The position numbers were made by a program, and so were the translations under genes. The notes beneath the pieces are model-generated. The model was not told the origin of the DNA. It did not search any database and saw nothing but the letters and a program-made list of their open reading frames with translations. Below are positions 16,715 through 24,724 of a stretch of DNA of 64,000 nt, piece by piece. The stretch is from assembly GCF_025685545.1 (NCBI RefSeq), contig NZ_JAGSYC010000025.1, forward strand, positions 186,001 to 250,000. Direction: 5' to 3'. The first letter of the stretch is position 1. Each line of letters begins with the position of its first letter. Source of the stretch: Granulicella paludicola (GTDB taxonomy: Bacteria; Acidobacteriota; Terriglobia; Terriglobales; Acidobacteriaceae).

Positions 16715-17242
16715 TTAGAAGCACTTTTTGCCTGCGTCGGCTTTATCGCCCTCGCCGATGGCTGCTGATTCCGAGAGGTACTTGCCGGACTTTGTCTTGC
16801 CGTAGTAGCGGTCGGTGGGGCAATGGTAGACATGGCTGGAGAGGTTGACCCAGACGAGGCCAGGACCGCCGCCGGCTGCAGCGGTCGCGGGCAGGGCGTG
16901 CGAGCCACTTGTGGCGGGCTTGGACGAGGCTGCCGGTGCGGGTGCAGGAGTCGGAGCCGGCGTGGGAGCTGGCTTCATCGCTGCGGCCGGTGCGGGTGCA
17001 GGAGCCGGTGTTGCGGCAGGAGCGGGCTTCGCAGCGGGCGTTGCAACTGCGGGGCCATACCAGGCGGCTACGCCCTTGTGACCGGAGCAGGCGCCAGCCT
17101 TGGTGGCGTTCATGCTGTAGGTGCCGTCTTTGCAGGTGCCGTTGGCGCCGGCGGGAGCGCCTGCGGGCTTCTGCGCGAGCGCTGCGGCGGAACAGAGGAT
17201 GGCGGCTGCGAGGGTTGGGAGTACGAGTCGTGCTTGGATCAT
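16715..17242 (-). CDS. Secreted DUF3761 protein with a Pro/Ala linker and a C-terminal YHCP...YGKTK domain
   Basis: A 175-residue protein with GGAG 8 nt before the ATG and a signal peptide ending LAQK. Residues 35-65 (NGTCKDGTYSMNA...ACSGHKGVAAWYG) match DUF3761. A linker of about 60 residues consists almost only of A, P, K and T. The C-terminal 45 residues (WVNLSSHVYHCPTDRYYGKT...GKYLSESAA...KKCF) look like a second small domain with two cysteines. I remember this type from Acidobacteria as widespread and uncharacterised. The open frame upstream of the ATG is non-conserved. Periplasmic or extracellular location is inferred; function unknown. Confidence 0.75.
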   Translation of the reverse strand: MIQARLVLPTLAAAILCSAAALAQKPAGAPAGANGTCKDGTYSMNATKAGACSGHKGVAAWYGPAVATPAAKPAPAATPAPAPAPAAAMKPAPTPAPTPAPAPAASSKPATSGSHALPATAAAGGGPGLVWVNLSSHVYHCPTDRYYGKTKSGKYLSESAAIGEGDKADAGKKCF

Positions 17243-17334
17243 GAGTGTTCTCCGATAGAAATGTGCGACGTGTGGGAATGAGTCAGAATTACCCGAGGAT
17301 GGTAGCAGCTTTTGCGGAGGATACAGGTGAATCT

Positions 17335-18264
17335 TTAGGTTTCGGCGAGGATGGCTTCGGCGAGTTCCTGTTGTTTGCCGCGGGTTGTGAGGGTGATGGC
17401 GGCGGCGAGGATGAGGGCTCCGCCGAGCCACGCGAGTCCACCGAGATGCTCGTGGAGGATGAAGACGCCGAGCAGCGAGCCGATGAGCGGCTCCATGTTG
17501 AGGAGGATTCCGGCCTGCGAGGCAGGGACCTGCGTAAGACCGAAGTTCCACAGCAGCGTGGTCGTCGCGGTGCAGAGCAGACCGCTGGCGGCGAGGGCGG
17601 CCCAGGCTTTGAGCGAGACGCTGTGCATCGGCGGAAGGCCCCAGGTGAGCGGGACCCAGACGCTGAGCATCGCGGTGCCAAGCAGTGTGCCGTAGACGCT
17701 GACGGCGATGTGGTCGTTAGTCTTCATGAGGCGCTGGTTGATGAGGATCCAGAAGAGCGCGATGAAGAGGGAGACGACGACGAGGAGATCTCCGGCGAGC
17801 GTAGGGCCACTGGCGGAGGTGCTGTGATTGGCGCCGAGGGCGATGAGAGCGGCACCGAGAGTGGAAGCGACGAGGGCAATCCAGCCGATGACGTCGAGGC
17901 GTTCGTGGGCGAAGACCGCGGCTCCGAGAGCAAGCACGACGGGAAGCGTTCCGACCATCAGCGACGCGTGCGAGACGGTGGTCAGCGAGAGGCCGCGGAA
18001 CTGGAGCAGGAACTGCAGCGGAATGCCGAGGCAGGCAGCGAGAGCGAGGGTTCGCCAGGCGCTAGGTGAGAACTTCGGGCGATGCGTAAGCGCCAGCGGG
18101 AGCAGACCGACGCAGGCGAAGAGGAAGCGGAAGAGGACCATCGAACCGACGTTCATTTCTTCCAGTGCGATCTTGCCGAAGAAGAAGCCACAGCCCCAGA
18201 GGGCTCCGGCGAGAGCGCAGCTGAGGAAGCCGATGGTACGGTTTTTGGGTCGAGCCTGATCCAT
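17335..18264 (-). CDS. EamA-family (DMT superfamily) transporter
   Basis: A 309-residue protein of ten predicted helices in two EamA repeats (first about 12-145, second about 160-295). Typical family segments are ALAGALWGCGFFFGKIALEEM, TTVSHASLMVGTLPVVLALGA, and the second-repeat motif VPASQAGILLNMEPLIGSLLGVFILHE. It exports metabolites or takes up small molecules; the substrate cannot be assigned. The start codon lies 13 bp from the C-rich edge of a dispersed element, which reads as a G-run on the minus strand, so the element makes up this gene's upstream region. Confidence 0.9.
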   Translation of the reverse strand: MDQARPKNRTIGFLSCALAGALWGCGFFFGKIALEEMNVGSMVLFRFLFACVGLLPLALTHRPKFSPSAWRTLALAACLGIPLQFLLQFRGLSLTTVSHASLMVGTLPVVLALGAAVFAHERLDVIGWIALVASTLGAALIALGANHSTSASGPTLAGDLLVVVSLFIALFWILINQRLMKTNDHIAVSVYGTLLGTAMLSVWVPLTWGLPPMHSVSLKAWAALAASGLLCTATTTLLWNFGLTQVPASQAGILLNMEPLIGSLLGVFILHEHLGGLAWLGGALILAAAITLTTRGKQQELAEAILAET

Positions 18265-18277
18265 GCTTCGGCGGGTA

Positions 18278-18530
18278 CCCCCTCCCCCCCCCCCCTGAGT
18301 TTTGGTTTCAAAGTCTTGATATGGCGTTGGTTAAGTCTGGGCTTCCGGTGTTTTACGACCGTCTGAGACGACGAAAGCCGCCAAGGTCGGCGGCTTCTTC
18401 CTGTCTCTTATATTCAGTATATCAAGCGTAGAAGGGTAAACATGCAAAAAGTTTTGGTGCGAAAAGGTGCGTGTTTGTTGGGGTTTCGCGCTGAGAGGCG
18501 TGAATGGGTATTGACACGGATTCTGGGGGA
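18278..18530 (+). repeat. Dispersed intergenic element, copy A
   Basis: It begins with a C-rich tract (a 12-C run at 18284-18295), then TCAAAGTCTTGATATG (18308-18323), a GCCGCC/GGCGGC hairpin (18375-18396), TTTGGTGCGAAAAGG (from 18453), and TTGACA (18511). The same blocks occur in the same order at 52725-53070. The distance from TTTGGTGCG to TTGACA is 58 bp in both copies. It codes for nothing visible and lies between the EamA and M13 genes. Confidence 0.7.
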
Positions 18531-18594
18531 GCAGGTGGCGCGGAGTTGAGGTGGGAGATTGGTTCGACTTTTCGGGGAGCCGGGGTGTATCGGG

Positions 18595-18634
18595 GTTCTT
18601 CGACTGCGGCTCTTCGGGCCTCGCTCAGAATGAC
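18595..18634. repeat. Short dispersed element (CTTCG...CTCAGAATGAC type)
   Basis: GGTTCTTCGACTGCGG followed by TCTTCGGGCCTCGCTCAGAATGAC. It is related to the element at 18731-18762 and to those at 22.6, 23.2, 24.6 and 25.2 kb through the terminal CTCAG(A/G)ATGAC. Confidence 0.55.
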
Positions 18635-18677
18635 GAAGAGGGGCGGCGGGGGAACCCAGGAGAACAGGCGAAGTGGA

Positions 18678-18711
18678 GATACCCGAGTCCGAGAGTCCGG
18701 ACCCGGGTATC
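18678..18711. repeat. Inverted repeat in the intergenic region
   Basis: GATACCCG-A-GTCC (18678-18690) pairs with GGAC-C-CGGGTATC (18699-18711) across an 8-nt loop, with one mismatch. No T-tract follows on either strand, so a terminator is unlikely. Confidence 0.55.
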
Positions 18712-18730
18712 CGATGCTGTGGCGTCCCGA

Positions 18731-18762
18731 GAAGCAGGTCCTTCGCTGCGCTCAGGATGACA
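18731..18762. repeat. Short dispersed element (GCAGGTCC...GGATGACA type)
   Basis: GAAGCAGGTCCTTCGCTGCG followed by CTCAGGATGACA. Close relatives occur at 23262-23308 (with an internal insertion) and, more diverged, at 22614-22664 and 23195-23247. Confidence 0.65.
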
Positions 18763-18785
18763 AGCTAAAAGCCAAAAGCCAAAAC

Positions 18786-18820
18786 TAAGAGCTAAGAGCT
18801 AAGAGCTAAGAGCTAAGAGC
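18786..18820. repeat. Five tandem copies of the 7-mer TAAGAGC
   Basis: Five perfect head-to-tail copies of TAAGAGC, flanked by degenerate units (AAAGCCAAAAGCC upstream and CAACAAGC downstream). The array ends 17 bp before the M13 peptidase stop codon at 18838. Confidence 0.9.
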
Positions 18821-18837
18821 CAACAAGCTACAAGCGA

Positions 18838-20913
18838 CTACCAGACGCGGCAGGAGTCGGCTGGGGTCATGGGGGAGTTCTTCTTGCAGCTGAAGGCTGC
18901 GGAGAAGCCGGGCTGGTTGACGATCGCTCCGTTGGCGCGGAAGTGGTCGGGGGAGTGGGGGTCGGTGAGCACCTGCTGGCGGACGGCTTCGGGGCGGGAG
19001 TTTTCGCACCAGTTCTGCGCGAAGGCGATGTAGAAGCGCTGGATGCCGGTGTAGCCATCTGTCTTGCTGGTGACGTTGACGCCCTCCTTCTTCGCGCGGG
19101 CGAGGTAGGCCATGTAGGCGAGGACGAGGCCGCCGTTGTCGGCGGTGTTTTCGCCGAGGGTGAGCTTGCCGTTGACCTTGACGGCATCCTTGCCCTCACC
19201 GACTGCGGTGAAGTTGCCGTACTGGTTCACGAGGCAGCTGGTCTTGACTTCGAACTGCTTCTTGTCCTCGGCAGACCACCAGTCGGAGAGATTGCCCTTG
19301 CCGTCGAACTTGGCGCCTTCGTCGTCGAAGCCGTGGGTCAGTTCGTGGCCGATGACGGCTCCGGCGTGGCCGTAGTTCACGGCGAGGTCAGCCTTGGGGT
19401 CGAAGAAGGCGGGTTGCAGGATGCCAGCGGGGAAGTTGATGTCGTTCATGCTGGGGTTGTAGTAGGCGTTGACGGTCGGGGGCGACATGCCCCACTCGAG
19501 CTTGTCGACGGGCTTGCCGATCTTGGCGAGTTGGCGATCGTTCTCGAAGGCGGTGCCGCGTTCGGCATTGCCGAGAGCGTCGGTTGGAGAGACTTCAAAC
19601 TTAGAGTAGTCGCGCCAGTGGTCTGGGTAGCCGATCTTATCGGCGACGCCGTGGAGCTTTTCCTTGGCGCGGACGCGGGTGGCGGGGCTCATCCAGGTGA
19701 GGGTGTCGATGTCGGCGTCCATCGCGGACTCGATGTCGTGGACCATCTCGAGGGTCTTGTCCTTGCTGGAGGCGGGGAAGTACTGCTGCACGTAGACCTG
19801 ACCGAGGGCTTCGCCGAGGAAGGTATCAACGCCGGAGGAGCAGATCTTCCAGCGGGGGCGATCCTGGGGCTGGCCTTCGAGTTCGGTGCCGAAGAAGTGG
19901 AAGTTCTCGTCGGTGAAGCGCTTGGGGAGATTGTGCGGATAGGTATCGAGCAGGCGGAGCTTCATGTACGCGCGCAGGGTCTGGATGTCGGCAGAGCGGA
20001 CGGCGGCGACCATGGCGGGGAAGAAGCTCGGATTAGCGTTGACGATTGAGTCTGGACCTAGCGGGCCGGGGAGCGCGGCGGGCGCGTGGATGGCCTCAAG
20101 GAACGGCTTGAAGTTGACGGGCTTGATGGAGGCTTCGAAGTCGGCAAGAGTCTGGGGGTGGTAGATCTTATCGGGATCGCGGCGCTCGGTGTTGGTCATG
20201 GAGGCGACGGCGAGTTTGGTCTCGAAGGCGAGGATGTTTTTAGCGTCTGTGGCGGCCTGCGCAGGGGTTTCACCGGCGAGGGTGAGCATGTTGGTGATGT
20301 GGGTGACGTACTCGTCACGGACCTTCTTGTCGGCGTCGCCGGTGCGGGTGTAGTAGTCACGCTCGGGCAGGCCGAGACCGCCCTGATCGAGCTGGGCGAC
20401 CTGTTTCGTGGCGTCCTTGAAGTCCTGTCCCTGGCCGAAGCCGAAGAAGAGATTGACGCCATAGCGCTGGAGCTCACCGGTGAGGTAGGGGAGGCCGGAG
20501 ACGGAGACCTTATCGATCTCGGTGAGCAGTGGCTGGATGGGAGCGAGGCCCTTCTGCTCGATGATGTCGGTGTTCATGCAGGCGGCGTAGTAGTCGCCGA
20601 TCTTCTGCTCGTTGGGGGAGTGCTGGTCGGCCTTGGCGGCGTAGGTCTTGAGGATGCCGTTGAGATTCTGGGTGTTGACGTTGTAGAGGAGGTAGAACTG
20701 GTCGACGGCGGTCTGGTCGTTGGGGATGGGGTGCTGGGCGGCGAAGTTGCCGCAGGCGAACTTGTAGAAGTCGGTGCAGGGATCGGCCTTGGTGTCGATG
20801 GCGGCGGTGTCGAAGGACGAGGCCGGGGTGTAATGGGCTTCCGGCGTCTGGGCGCAGAGGGCTGCGGGAGTGGTGAGGGCTGTGGCGAGGGCCAGCAGAG
20901 AGAGGCGGTTCAT
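18838..20913 (-). CDS. Secreted M13-family zinc metallopeptidase (neprilysin/PepO-like)
   Basis: A 691-residue protein, full length for M13. CAGGAG lies 6 nt before the ATG, and the signal peptide ends ALCAQTPE. The mature N-terminus has DPCTDFYKFACGNF, the M13_N hallmark. The zinc site is H523-E524-x-x-H527 in IGHELTHGFDDEGAKFDG with the third ligand E588 in ENTADNGG; NAYYNPSMNDINFPAGILQ is the substrate-binding NAxYxP motif. The C-terminus ends CRVW, the family's conserved end. It cleaves short peptides in the periplasm or outside the cell. Downstream DNA is repeat-rich without an obvious terminator. Confidence 0.95.
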   Translation of the reverse strand: MNRLSLLALATALTTPAALCAQTPEAHYTPASSFDTAAIDTKADPCTDFYKFACGNFAAQHPIPNDQTAVDQFYLLYNVNTQNLNGILKTYAAKADQHSPNEQKIGDYYAACMNTDIIEQKGLAPIQPLLTEIDKVSVSGLPYLTGELQRYGVNLFFGFGQGQDFKDATKQVAQLDQGGLGLPERDYYTRTGDADKKVRDEYVTHITNMLTLAGETPAQAATDAKNILAFETKLAVASMTNTERRDPDKIYHPQTLADFEASIKPVNFKPFLEAIHAPAALPGPLGPDSIVNANPSFFPAMVAAVRSADIQTLRAYMKLRLLDTYPHNLPKRFTDENFHFFGTELEGQPQDRPRWKICSSGVDTFLGEALGQVYVQQYFPASSKDKTLEMVHDIESAMDADIDTLTWMSPATRVRAKEKLHGVADKIGYPDHWRDYSKFEVSPTDALGNAERGTAFENDRQLAKIGKPVDKLEWGMSPPTVNAYYNPSMNDINFPAGILQPAFFDPKADLAVNYGHAGAVIGHELTHGFDDEGAKFDGKGNLSDWWSAEDKKQFEVKTSCLVNQYGNFTAVGEGKDAVKVNGKLTLGENTADNGGLVLAYMAYLARAKKEGVNVTSKTDGYTGIQRFYIAFAQNWCENSRPEAVRQQVLTDPHSPDHFRANGAIVNQPGFSAAFSCKKNSPMTPADSCRVW

Positions 20914-21006
20914 GTGGGCTCCTGAAAACGAGTGTGCGAAGGGAGATGGCCGGGGGCTGGCTCCAGTGAGGGCGTCTGTGAAAGAGTACTGTACGCGGGG
21001 TTGAGA

Positions 21007-22596
21007 ATGCTGGTTCCATGGCGAAGGTCGCGAGAGCGGACTGCGATAAGCAGCCTATGCGGGTGCGTGGCTGCGGCGATGCTCCTTGCAGCCGGAAATG
21101 GCACTGCCTTCGCGGCGGAGAAGAATGGGCCTGCGATGAAGTTATCGCTGGAGTCGCTGGGGATTCCGGGGATATCCACGAGCTTTCTGGATGCGGGCAC
21201 GTCGATGCTGACGATCCACCTGCTGGATGATTCGCACCTGCTGGTGACGTTCAGCAAGCGAGGTTTGCTGCCGCGGCTGGAGGGTGATCCGAAGGACGAT
21301 GACGACCGCGTGGTGGTGGCCGAGGTGCTCGAGCTGCCGACGGGTAAGGTGATGGCGCAGACCGAGTGGCGGATGCATGACCACTCGCGGTATCTGTGGA
21401 GCCTGGGACAGGGACGGTTCCTGTTGCGAATCGGGAGTGGATTTTCGACGTTTGCGCCGCTGGCGAAGCTGGGGGAGAAGGAGCCGTTTGCGCGGACATC
21501 GTTTCCGTGGCGGCATGGGCTGGCGAGCGCGGTCTTTGTGTCAGAGGACGGCGGGATGTTGACGCTGATGGCGCAGGTGGCGGCGCCGAATGCGCGGCCG
21601 CAGATCGATGTGGGGGACACGGTCGAGGTGCATCAGGACCTGACGACCGTGATGGAGTTTTATCGGCTGAAGGGTACGGGAGCTGAGGGCTCGCCGGTGG
21701 AGGTGACCTCAGCGGGAAGTCTGCGGTCGCCGGTGCCGTTCTATCTGCCTCTGGATTCGCGCGGGTACCTATGGCCGACGGAGGTGGGGAACAACATGTG
21801 GTCGGTGATGTTCGACGACATGCAGGGCAAGACGGCCCCGATGGGACAGCTGCAGAGCAGTTGCACGCCGAGACTGGAGATGGTGAGCCATAGCGAGTAC
21901 CTGGCGCTGACGTGCCGCGGGGCGGATGACCGGGTGCGGATGGCGAGCTACGGGCTGGATGCGCAGGAGACGTGGCAGGAGGACTTTGGGGACTTCGGGC
22001 CGCCGGTGTTCCAGGCTGCTCCAGCGGCGGGGCGGTTTGCGATGAGCCGGAAGGTGGAGGCGCCGGTGGTGCTGCCGACAGCGCTGGGCGGACCTCCGAT
22101 GATGAACAATGATGCTGCGTCGACTGCGGACCGGCAGGAGGTGCGGGTGTATCAGACGGCGAGCGGGAGCCTGCTGCTGAAGACTGATGCGTCGCCTGCA
22201 ATCAAGACGGCTGAGAATTTTTCGCTGAGCGAGGATGGGACGGAGCTTGCTGTGGTGCGCGAGGGAGCGATCGAGGTGTTCAAGCTGCCGGGGCTGACGG
22301 CGAGGGACAAGGACGATGTGGCGGAGGTGGCGAAGTTTGCTCCGCCGGAGGATACCGGGCCGGTGCTGCTGGGTCTGCTGACGGGCAGGCCGAAGGCCAG
22401 GGAGACGGTAAAGGCGGCCGCGATGGCGGAACCGCAGCCAGCAGCGCTGGCGGATGTGTCGGCGGCGGTGGATGCTCCCGGAAATGCGAAGGTGGCGGGA
22501 CCGGCGGTGCCGAAGCGGAAGCCTCCGACGCTGCTGAAGCCGGGGGAGAAGGCGCAGTTTGGGGGGAGCAAGGGTGCGGAGGCGGCGCCGCAATGA
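21007..22596 (+). CDS. Secreted protein of unknown function with an Ala/Pro-rich tail
   Basis: A 529-residue protein. The ATG at 21007 gives a good signal peptide (SSLCGCVAAAMLLAAGNGTAFAAE); the frame opens earlier at 20932. The body is beta-rich and looks propeller-like: HLLDDSHLLVTFSKRGLL, EVLELPTGKVMAQTEWRM, YLWSLGQGRFLLRIG and LSEDGTELAVVREGAIEVFKLP are spaced like blades. The last 90 residues are A/P/K-rich and probably disordered. No known family is recognised. It is divergent from the M13 peptidase (93 bp between starts), so the two could share a control region. Confidence 0.65.
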   Translation: MLVPWRRSRERTAISSLCGCVAAAMLLAAGNGTAFAAEKNGPAMKLSLESLGIPGISTSFLDAGTSMLTIHLLDDSHLLVTFSKRGLLPRLEGDPKDDDDRVVVAEVLELPTGKVMAQTEWRMHDHSRYLWSLGQGRFLLRIGSGFSTFAPLAKLGEKEPFARTSFPWRHGLASAVFVSEDGGMLTLMAQVAAPNARPQIDVGDTVEVHQDLTTVMEFYRLKGTGAEGSPVEVTSAGSLRSPVPFYLPLDSRGYLWPTEVGNNMWSVMFDDMQGKTAPMGQLQSSCTPRLEMVSHSEYLALTCRGADDRVRMASYGLDAQETWQEDFGDFGPPVFQAAPAAGRFAMSRKVEAPVVLPTALGGPPMMNNDAASTADRQEVRVYQTASGSLLLKTDASPAIKTAENFSLSEDGTELAVVREGAIEVFKLPGLTARDKDDVAEVAKFAPPEDTGPVLLGLLTGRPKARETVKAAAMAEPQPAALADVSAAVDAPGNAKVAGPAVPKRKPPTLLKPGEKAQFGGSKGAEAAPQ

Positions 22597-22613
22597 GAAT
22601 GGGGGCGGAGCTA

Positions 22614-22664
22614 GAAGCAGGTCTCTCCGCTACGGCGATGAGACCGCCTTCGGTCGAGATGACA
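22614..22664. repeat. Short dispersed element (GCAGGTCTCTCCGCT...GAGATGACA type)
   Basis: GAAGCAGGTCTCTCCGCT, then a GGCG/CGCC-centred core and CTTCGGTCGAGATGACA. It is nearly the same as 23195-23247, and lies 17 bp after the stop of the 529-residue protein. Confidence 0.7.
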
Positions 22665-22683
22665 CTTCAGGGATTATGAATGA

Positions 22684-22714
22684 AAGAGGCCGGGAGAAAG
22701 TCTCCCGGCCTCTT
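22684..22714 (-). terminator. Terminator of rpsT
   Basis: AAGAGGCCGGGAG pairs perfectly over 13 bp with CTCCCGGCCTCTT around a 5-nt loop. On the minus strand TTTCATTC follows. It lies 21 bp beyond the rpsT stop. It may serve both strands. Confidence 0.8.
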
Positions 22715-22735
22715 CGTGATGCATGCTGCGGATGC

Positions 22736-23008
22736 TTAAGCCTTGGTGACGACGGCCTTGACGCGGGCGTTGAGACGGCCCTTGTAGCGGCTGGCGGTGT
22801 TCTTGTGCAGGACACCCTTCTGGACAGCCTTGTCGAGGACGGAGACGGTGGCGCGGTAGACTTCTGCGACCTTGGTCTTGTCGCCGGCGGCGAGGGACTC
22901 GCGCATGAGGCGGAGCGAGCCGCGGAGCTTGGACTTGTTGGCGCGGTTGATGGCCGTCTTGGTGACGGTCTGACGGGCGCGCTTGAGGGAGGATACGTGA
23001 TTTGCCAT
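22736..23008 (-). CDS. rpsT: 30S ribosomal protein S20
   Basis: A 90-residue, very basic protein. [52 protein letters not shown] and the length are those of bacterial S20, which binds 16S rRNA early in 30S assembly. It is a single-gene unit with its own terminator. The neighbouring phoH-ybeY-era run, on the other strand, is also linked to ribosome biogenesis. No leader autoregulatory structure is obvious. Confidence 0.97.
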   Translation of the reverse strand: MANHVSSLKRARQTVTKTAINRANKSKLRGSLRLMRESLAAGDKTKVAEVYRATVSVLDKAVQKGVLHKNTASRYKGRLNARVKAVVTKA

Positions 23009-23194
23009 GGTGATTGATTCTTTCTATGTCGCCCGCCTGCGCGGGGAATTTTGAGGGATGCACTCGGAGGCTGATGCGCTGTGTTGGTACACGTAGTGCA
23101 GCGGATCCGGTACGAGGTTAATTTTAGCGGAAATTAGGGGTTGGGGCAATGTTTGGCAGGGGATAGGTGTGGGGGACCAGGCGCGATGCAGGCT

Positions 23195-23247
23195 GAAGAG
23201 CAGGTCTCTCCGCTCCGGCGGTGAAGCCGCCTCCGGTCGAGATGACA
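23195..23247. repeat. Short dispersed element, second copy of the 22614 type
   Basis: GAAGAGCAGGTCTCTCCGCT, then a GGCGGTGAAGCCGCC core hairpin and TCCGGTCGAGATGACA. It matches 22614-22664 at both ends; the core can form GGCGG...CCGCC. Confidence 0.7.
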
Positions 23248-23261
23248 CATCTCAGGTGGTT

Positions 23262-23308
23262 CAGAAAGCAGGTCCTTCGCTTGCACCCCGCCTGCGCTCA
23301 GGATGACA
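23262..23308. repeat. Short dispersed element, second copy of the 18731 type
   Basis: CAGAAAGCAGGTCCTTCGCT, an insertion of TGCACCCCGCC relative to 18731-18762, then TGCGCTCAGGATGACA. It is 14 bp from the preceding element, so two family members sit in tandem. Confidence 0.7.
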
Positions 23309-23546
23309 CTGCCAAAAGGATATGCACCGAGATTGGTTCAAGATTTACACAGGGGCGGTTGACGCCGGGTTGGGGGTGGCGTTACTTTCTGAGCAACATC
23401 GATACTCTATTGGTTCCTACAGCCAATCCGGGGCAGGCGAGGCAGGCGGCGAAGGTCGCTGGGTCTGGCGTCTGGTTCGGAGGTCTCGATCGCCATCCCC
23501 TGCATCCTAACCCTGTGTACTCTCCTGACGGAGGTCAGGCACCAAC

Positions 23547-24572
23547 TTGGTAAAAAAATCGCTGCAACTCACTCCCGGAATTGAGCCGCTGTATGGCACA
23601 CGCGACGAGAATCTTCGTCTGATGGAAGATGGGCTGGACGTTCAGATCGACCTACGATCGGACAGTATTCAGTTGATGGGGGACGCCACGGCGGTCGCCC
23701 GGGTTGAAGGGATTTTTACGGACTTTGAGTACCTGCGGAAGATAGGGATTCATCCTCACAACGGCGAGCTGAATGCCTTGCTGAAGATGGTGGTTTCGGA
23801 CCCGACAGTGACGCTGCGTGGGCTGGTGGAGAGTGGCAAGCAGCGCAATGCGGGCGTAAAGCGGATGGTGCAGCCGCGGAGCCCGAATCAGCGGAAGTAT
23901 GTCGAGGCGATCGAGAACCACGACATGACATTCGGCATCGGACCGGCGGGTACAGGTAAGACGTACCTTGCGGTGGCGATGGCGGTCAGTGCGCTGCTGG
24001 CGAAGAAGGTGTCGCGGATCATCCTGGTGCGGCCGGCGGTGGAGGCGGGCGAGCGGCTGGGGTTCCTGCCGGGATCGCTACAGGAGAAGGTCGATCCATA
24101 CATGCGACCGCTGTATGACGCGCTGTATGACCTGCTCGATCCGATCAAGGTCGACAAGATGCTGGAGACGAATGTGATCGAGATCGCTCCGCTGGCGTTT
24201 ATGCGTGGGCGGACATTGAACGATGCGTTCATCATCATGGATGAGGCTCAGAATACGACGAACGAGCAGATGAAGATGTTCCTAACGCGCCTGGGCAACG
24301 GCGCGAAGGCGATCATCACGGGCGACCTGACGCAGACGGATTTGCCGAATCCGAAGAAGAGTGGACTGCTGGAGGCCCTGCATGTGCTCGATGGCGTAGA
24401 TGGGATTAAGTTCTGCCACTTTGAAGACGTGGACGTGGTGCGGCACCAGCTGGTGCAGCGGATCGTGCGCGCTTACGACGGATACAAGGCGGTGGAGCAG
24501 CTTCCGCTGGCGATGGAGATTCCGGGGAGTGCACCGACGGAGCCGGTGAAGCGGACGGTGCATACGCAGTGA
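23547..24572 (+). CDS. phoH: PhoH-family ATPase/nuclease-like protein
   Basis: A 341-residue protein. The start is a TTG with GGAGGT 11 nt upstream. An N-terminal KH-like segment ([20 protein letters not shown]) precedes the PhoH domain. Walker A is [10 protein letters not shown] (residues 130-139), and Walker B is [44 protein letters not shown] is the PhoH signature. PhoH-like proteins are ATPases linked to RNA handling and almost always sit beside ybeY, as here. Its terminator (24601-24630) lies before ybeY, so read-through or a separate promoter would be needed for co-expression. Confidence 0.93.
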   Translation: MVKKSLQLTPGIEPLYGTRDENLRLMEDGLDVQIDLRSDSIQLMGDATAVARVEGIFTDFEYLRKIGIHPHNGELNALLKMVVSDPTVTLRGLVESGKQRNAGVKRMVQPRSPNQRKYVEAIENHDMTFGIGPAGTGKTYLAVAMAVSALLAKKVSRIILVRPAVEAGERLGFLPGSLQEKVDPYMRPLYDALYDLLDPIKVDKMLETNVIEIAPLAFMRGRTLNDAFIIMDEAQNTTNEQMKMFLTRLGNGAKAIITGDLTQTDLPNPKKSGLLEALHVLDGVDGIKFCHFEDVDVVRHQLVQRIVRAYDGYKAVEQLPLAMEIPGSAPTEPVKRTVHTQ

Positions 24573-24600
24573 AGCGGGGAATAGGGAGTAGGGAGTCAAG

Positions 24601-24630
24601 CAAAGGGGCCGACTGATGTCGGCCCCTTTG
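24601..24630 (+). terminator. Terminator after phoH
   Basis: CAAAGGGGCCGAC pairs perfectly over 13 bp with GTCGGCCCCTTTG around a TGAT tetraloop, 28 bp after the phoH stop. The tail is weak in T, so termination may be partial. Confidence 0.7.
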
Positions 24631-24651
24631 GCTGTTTGGGTAGCCGCGGGA

Positions 24652-24685
24652 GATGCAGATTCCTCCGCTGCACTTCGGAATGACA
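24652..24685. repeat. Short dispersed element (GCAGATTCC...GGAATGACA type)
   Basis: GATGCAGATTCCTCCGCTGC followed by ACTTCGGAATGACA. A shorter relative lies inside the 3' end of ybeY (25224-25246). It sits in the phoH-ybeY gap and supplies an ATG in the ybeY frame at 24653. Confidence 0.65.
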
Positions 24686-24724
24686 AGGAGAGAGGGGATC
24701 GACTGCGGTAGCATCAAAGGACGC

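Larger units (their letters stand above)
23009..23546. other. 538-bp intergenic region between rpsT and phoH
   Basis: Divergent promoter space for rpsT and phoH. It carries two dispersed elements back to back (23195-23247 and 23262-23308). No conserved open frame is present; the 110-codon frame across 23221-23553 reads through the repeats and has no gene-like features. The part nearest phoH (23340-23540) contains GATACTCTA, which could be a -10 element, and GGAGGT at 23530. Confidence 0.5.

Noticed and set aside
18504-18788. 94-codon plus-strand frame in the repeat-rich gap
   Set aside because: It reads through two dispersed elements and an inverted repeat, with no conserved protein features.
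23221-23553. 110-codon frame upstream of phoH
   Set aside because: Its beginning is inside two dispersed elements, and it overlaps the phoH start region in another frame.
24653-24724. Upstream ATG start for ybeY
   Set aside because: The extra 24 codons are the translation of a dispersed repeat and are not part of the family. ATGATG at 24725 fits YbeY length.
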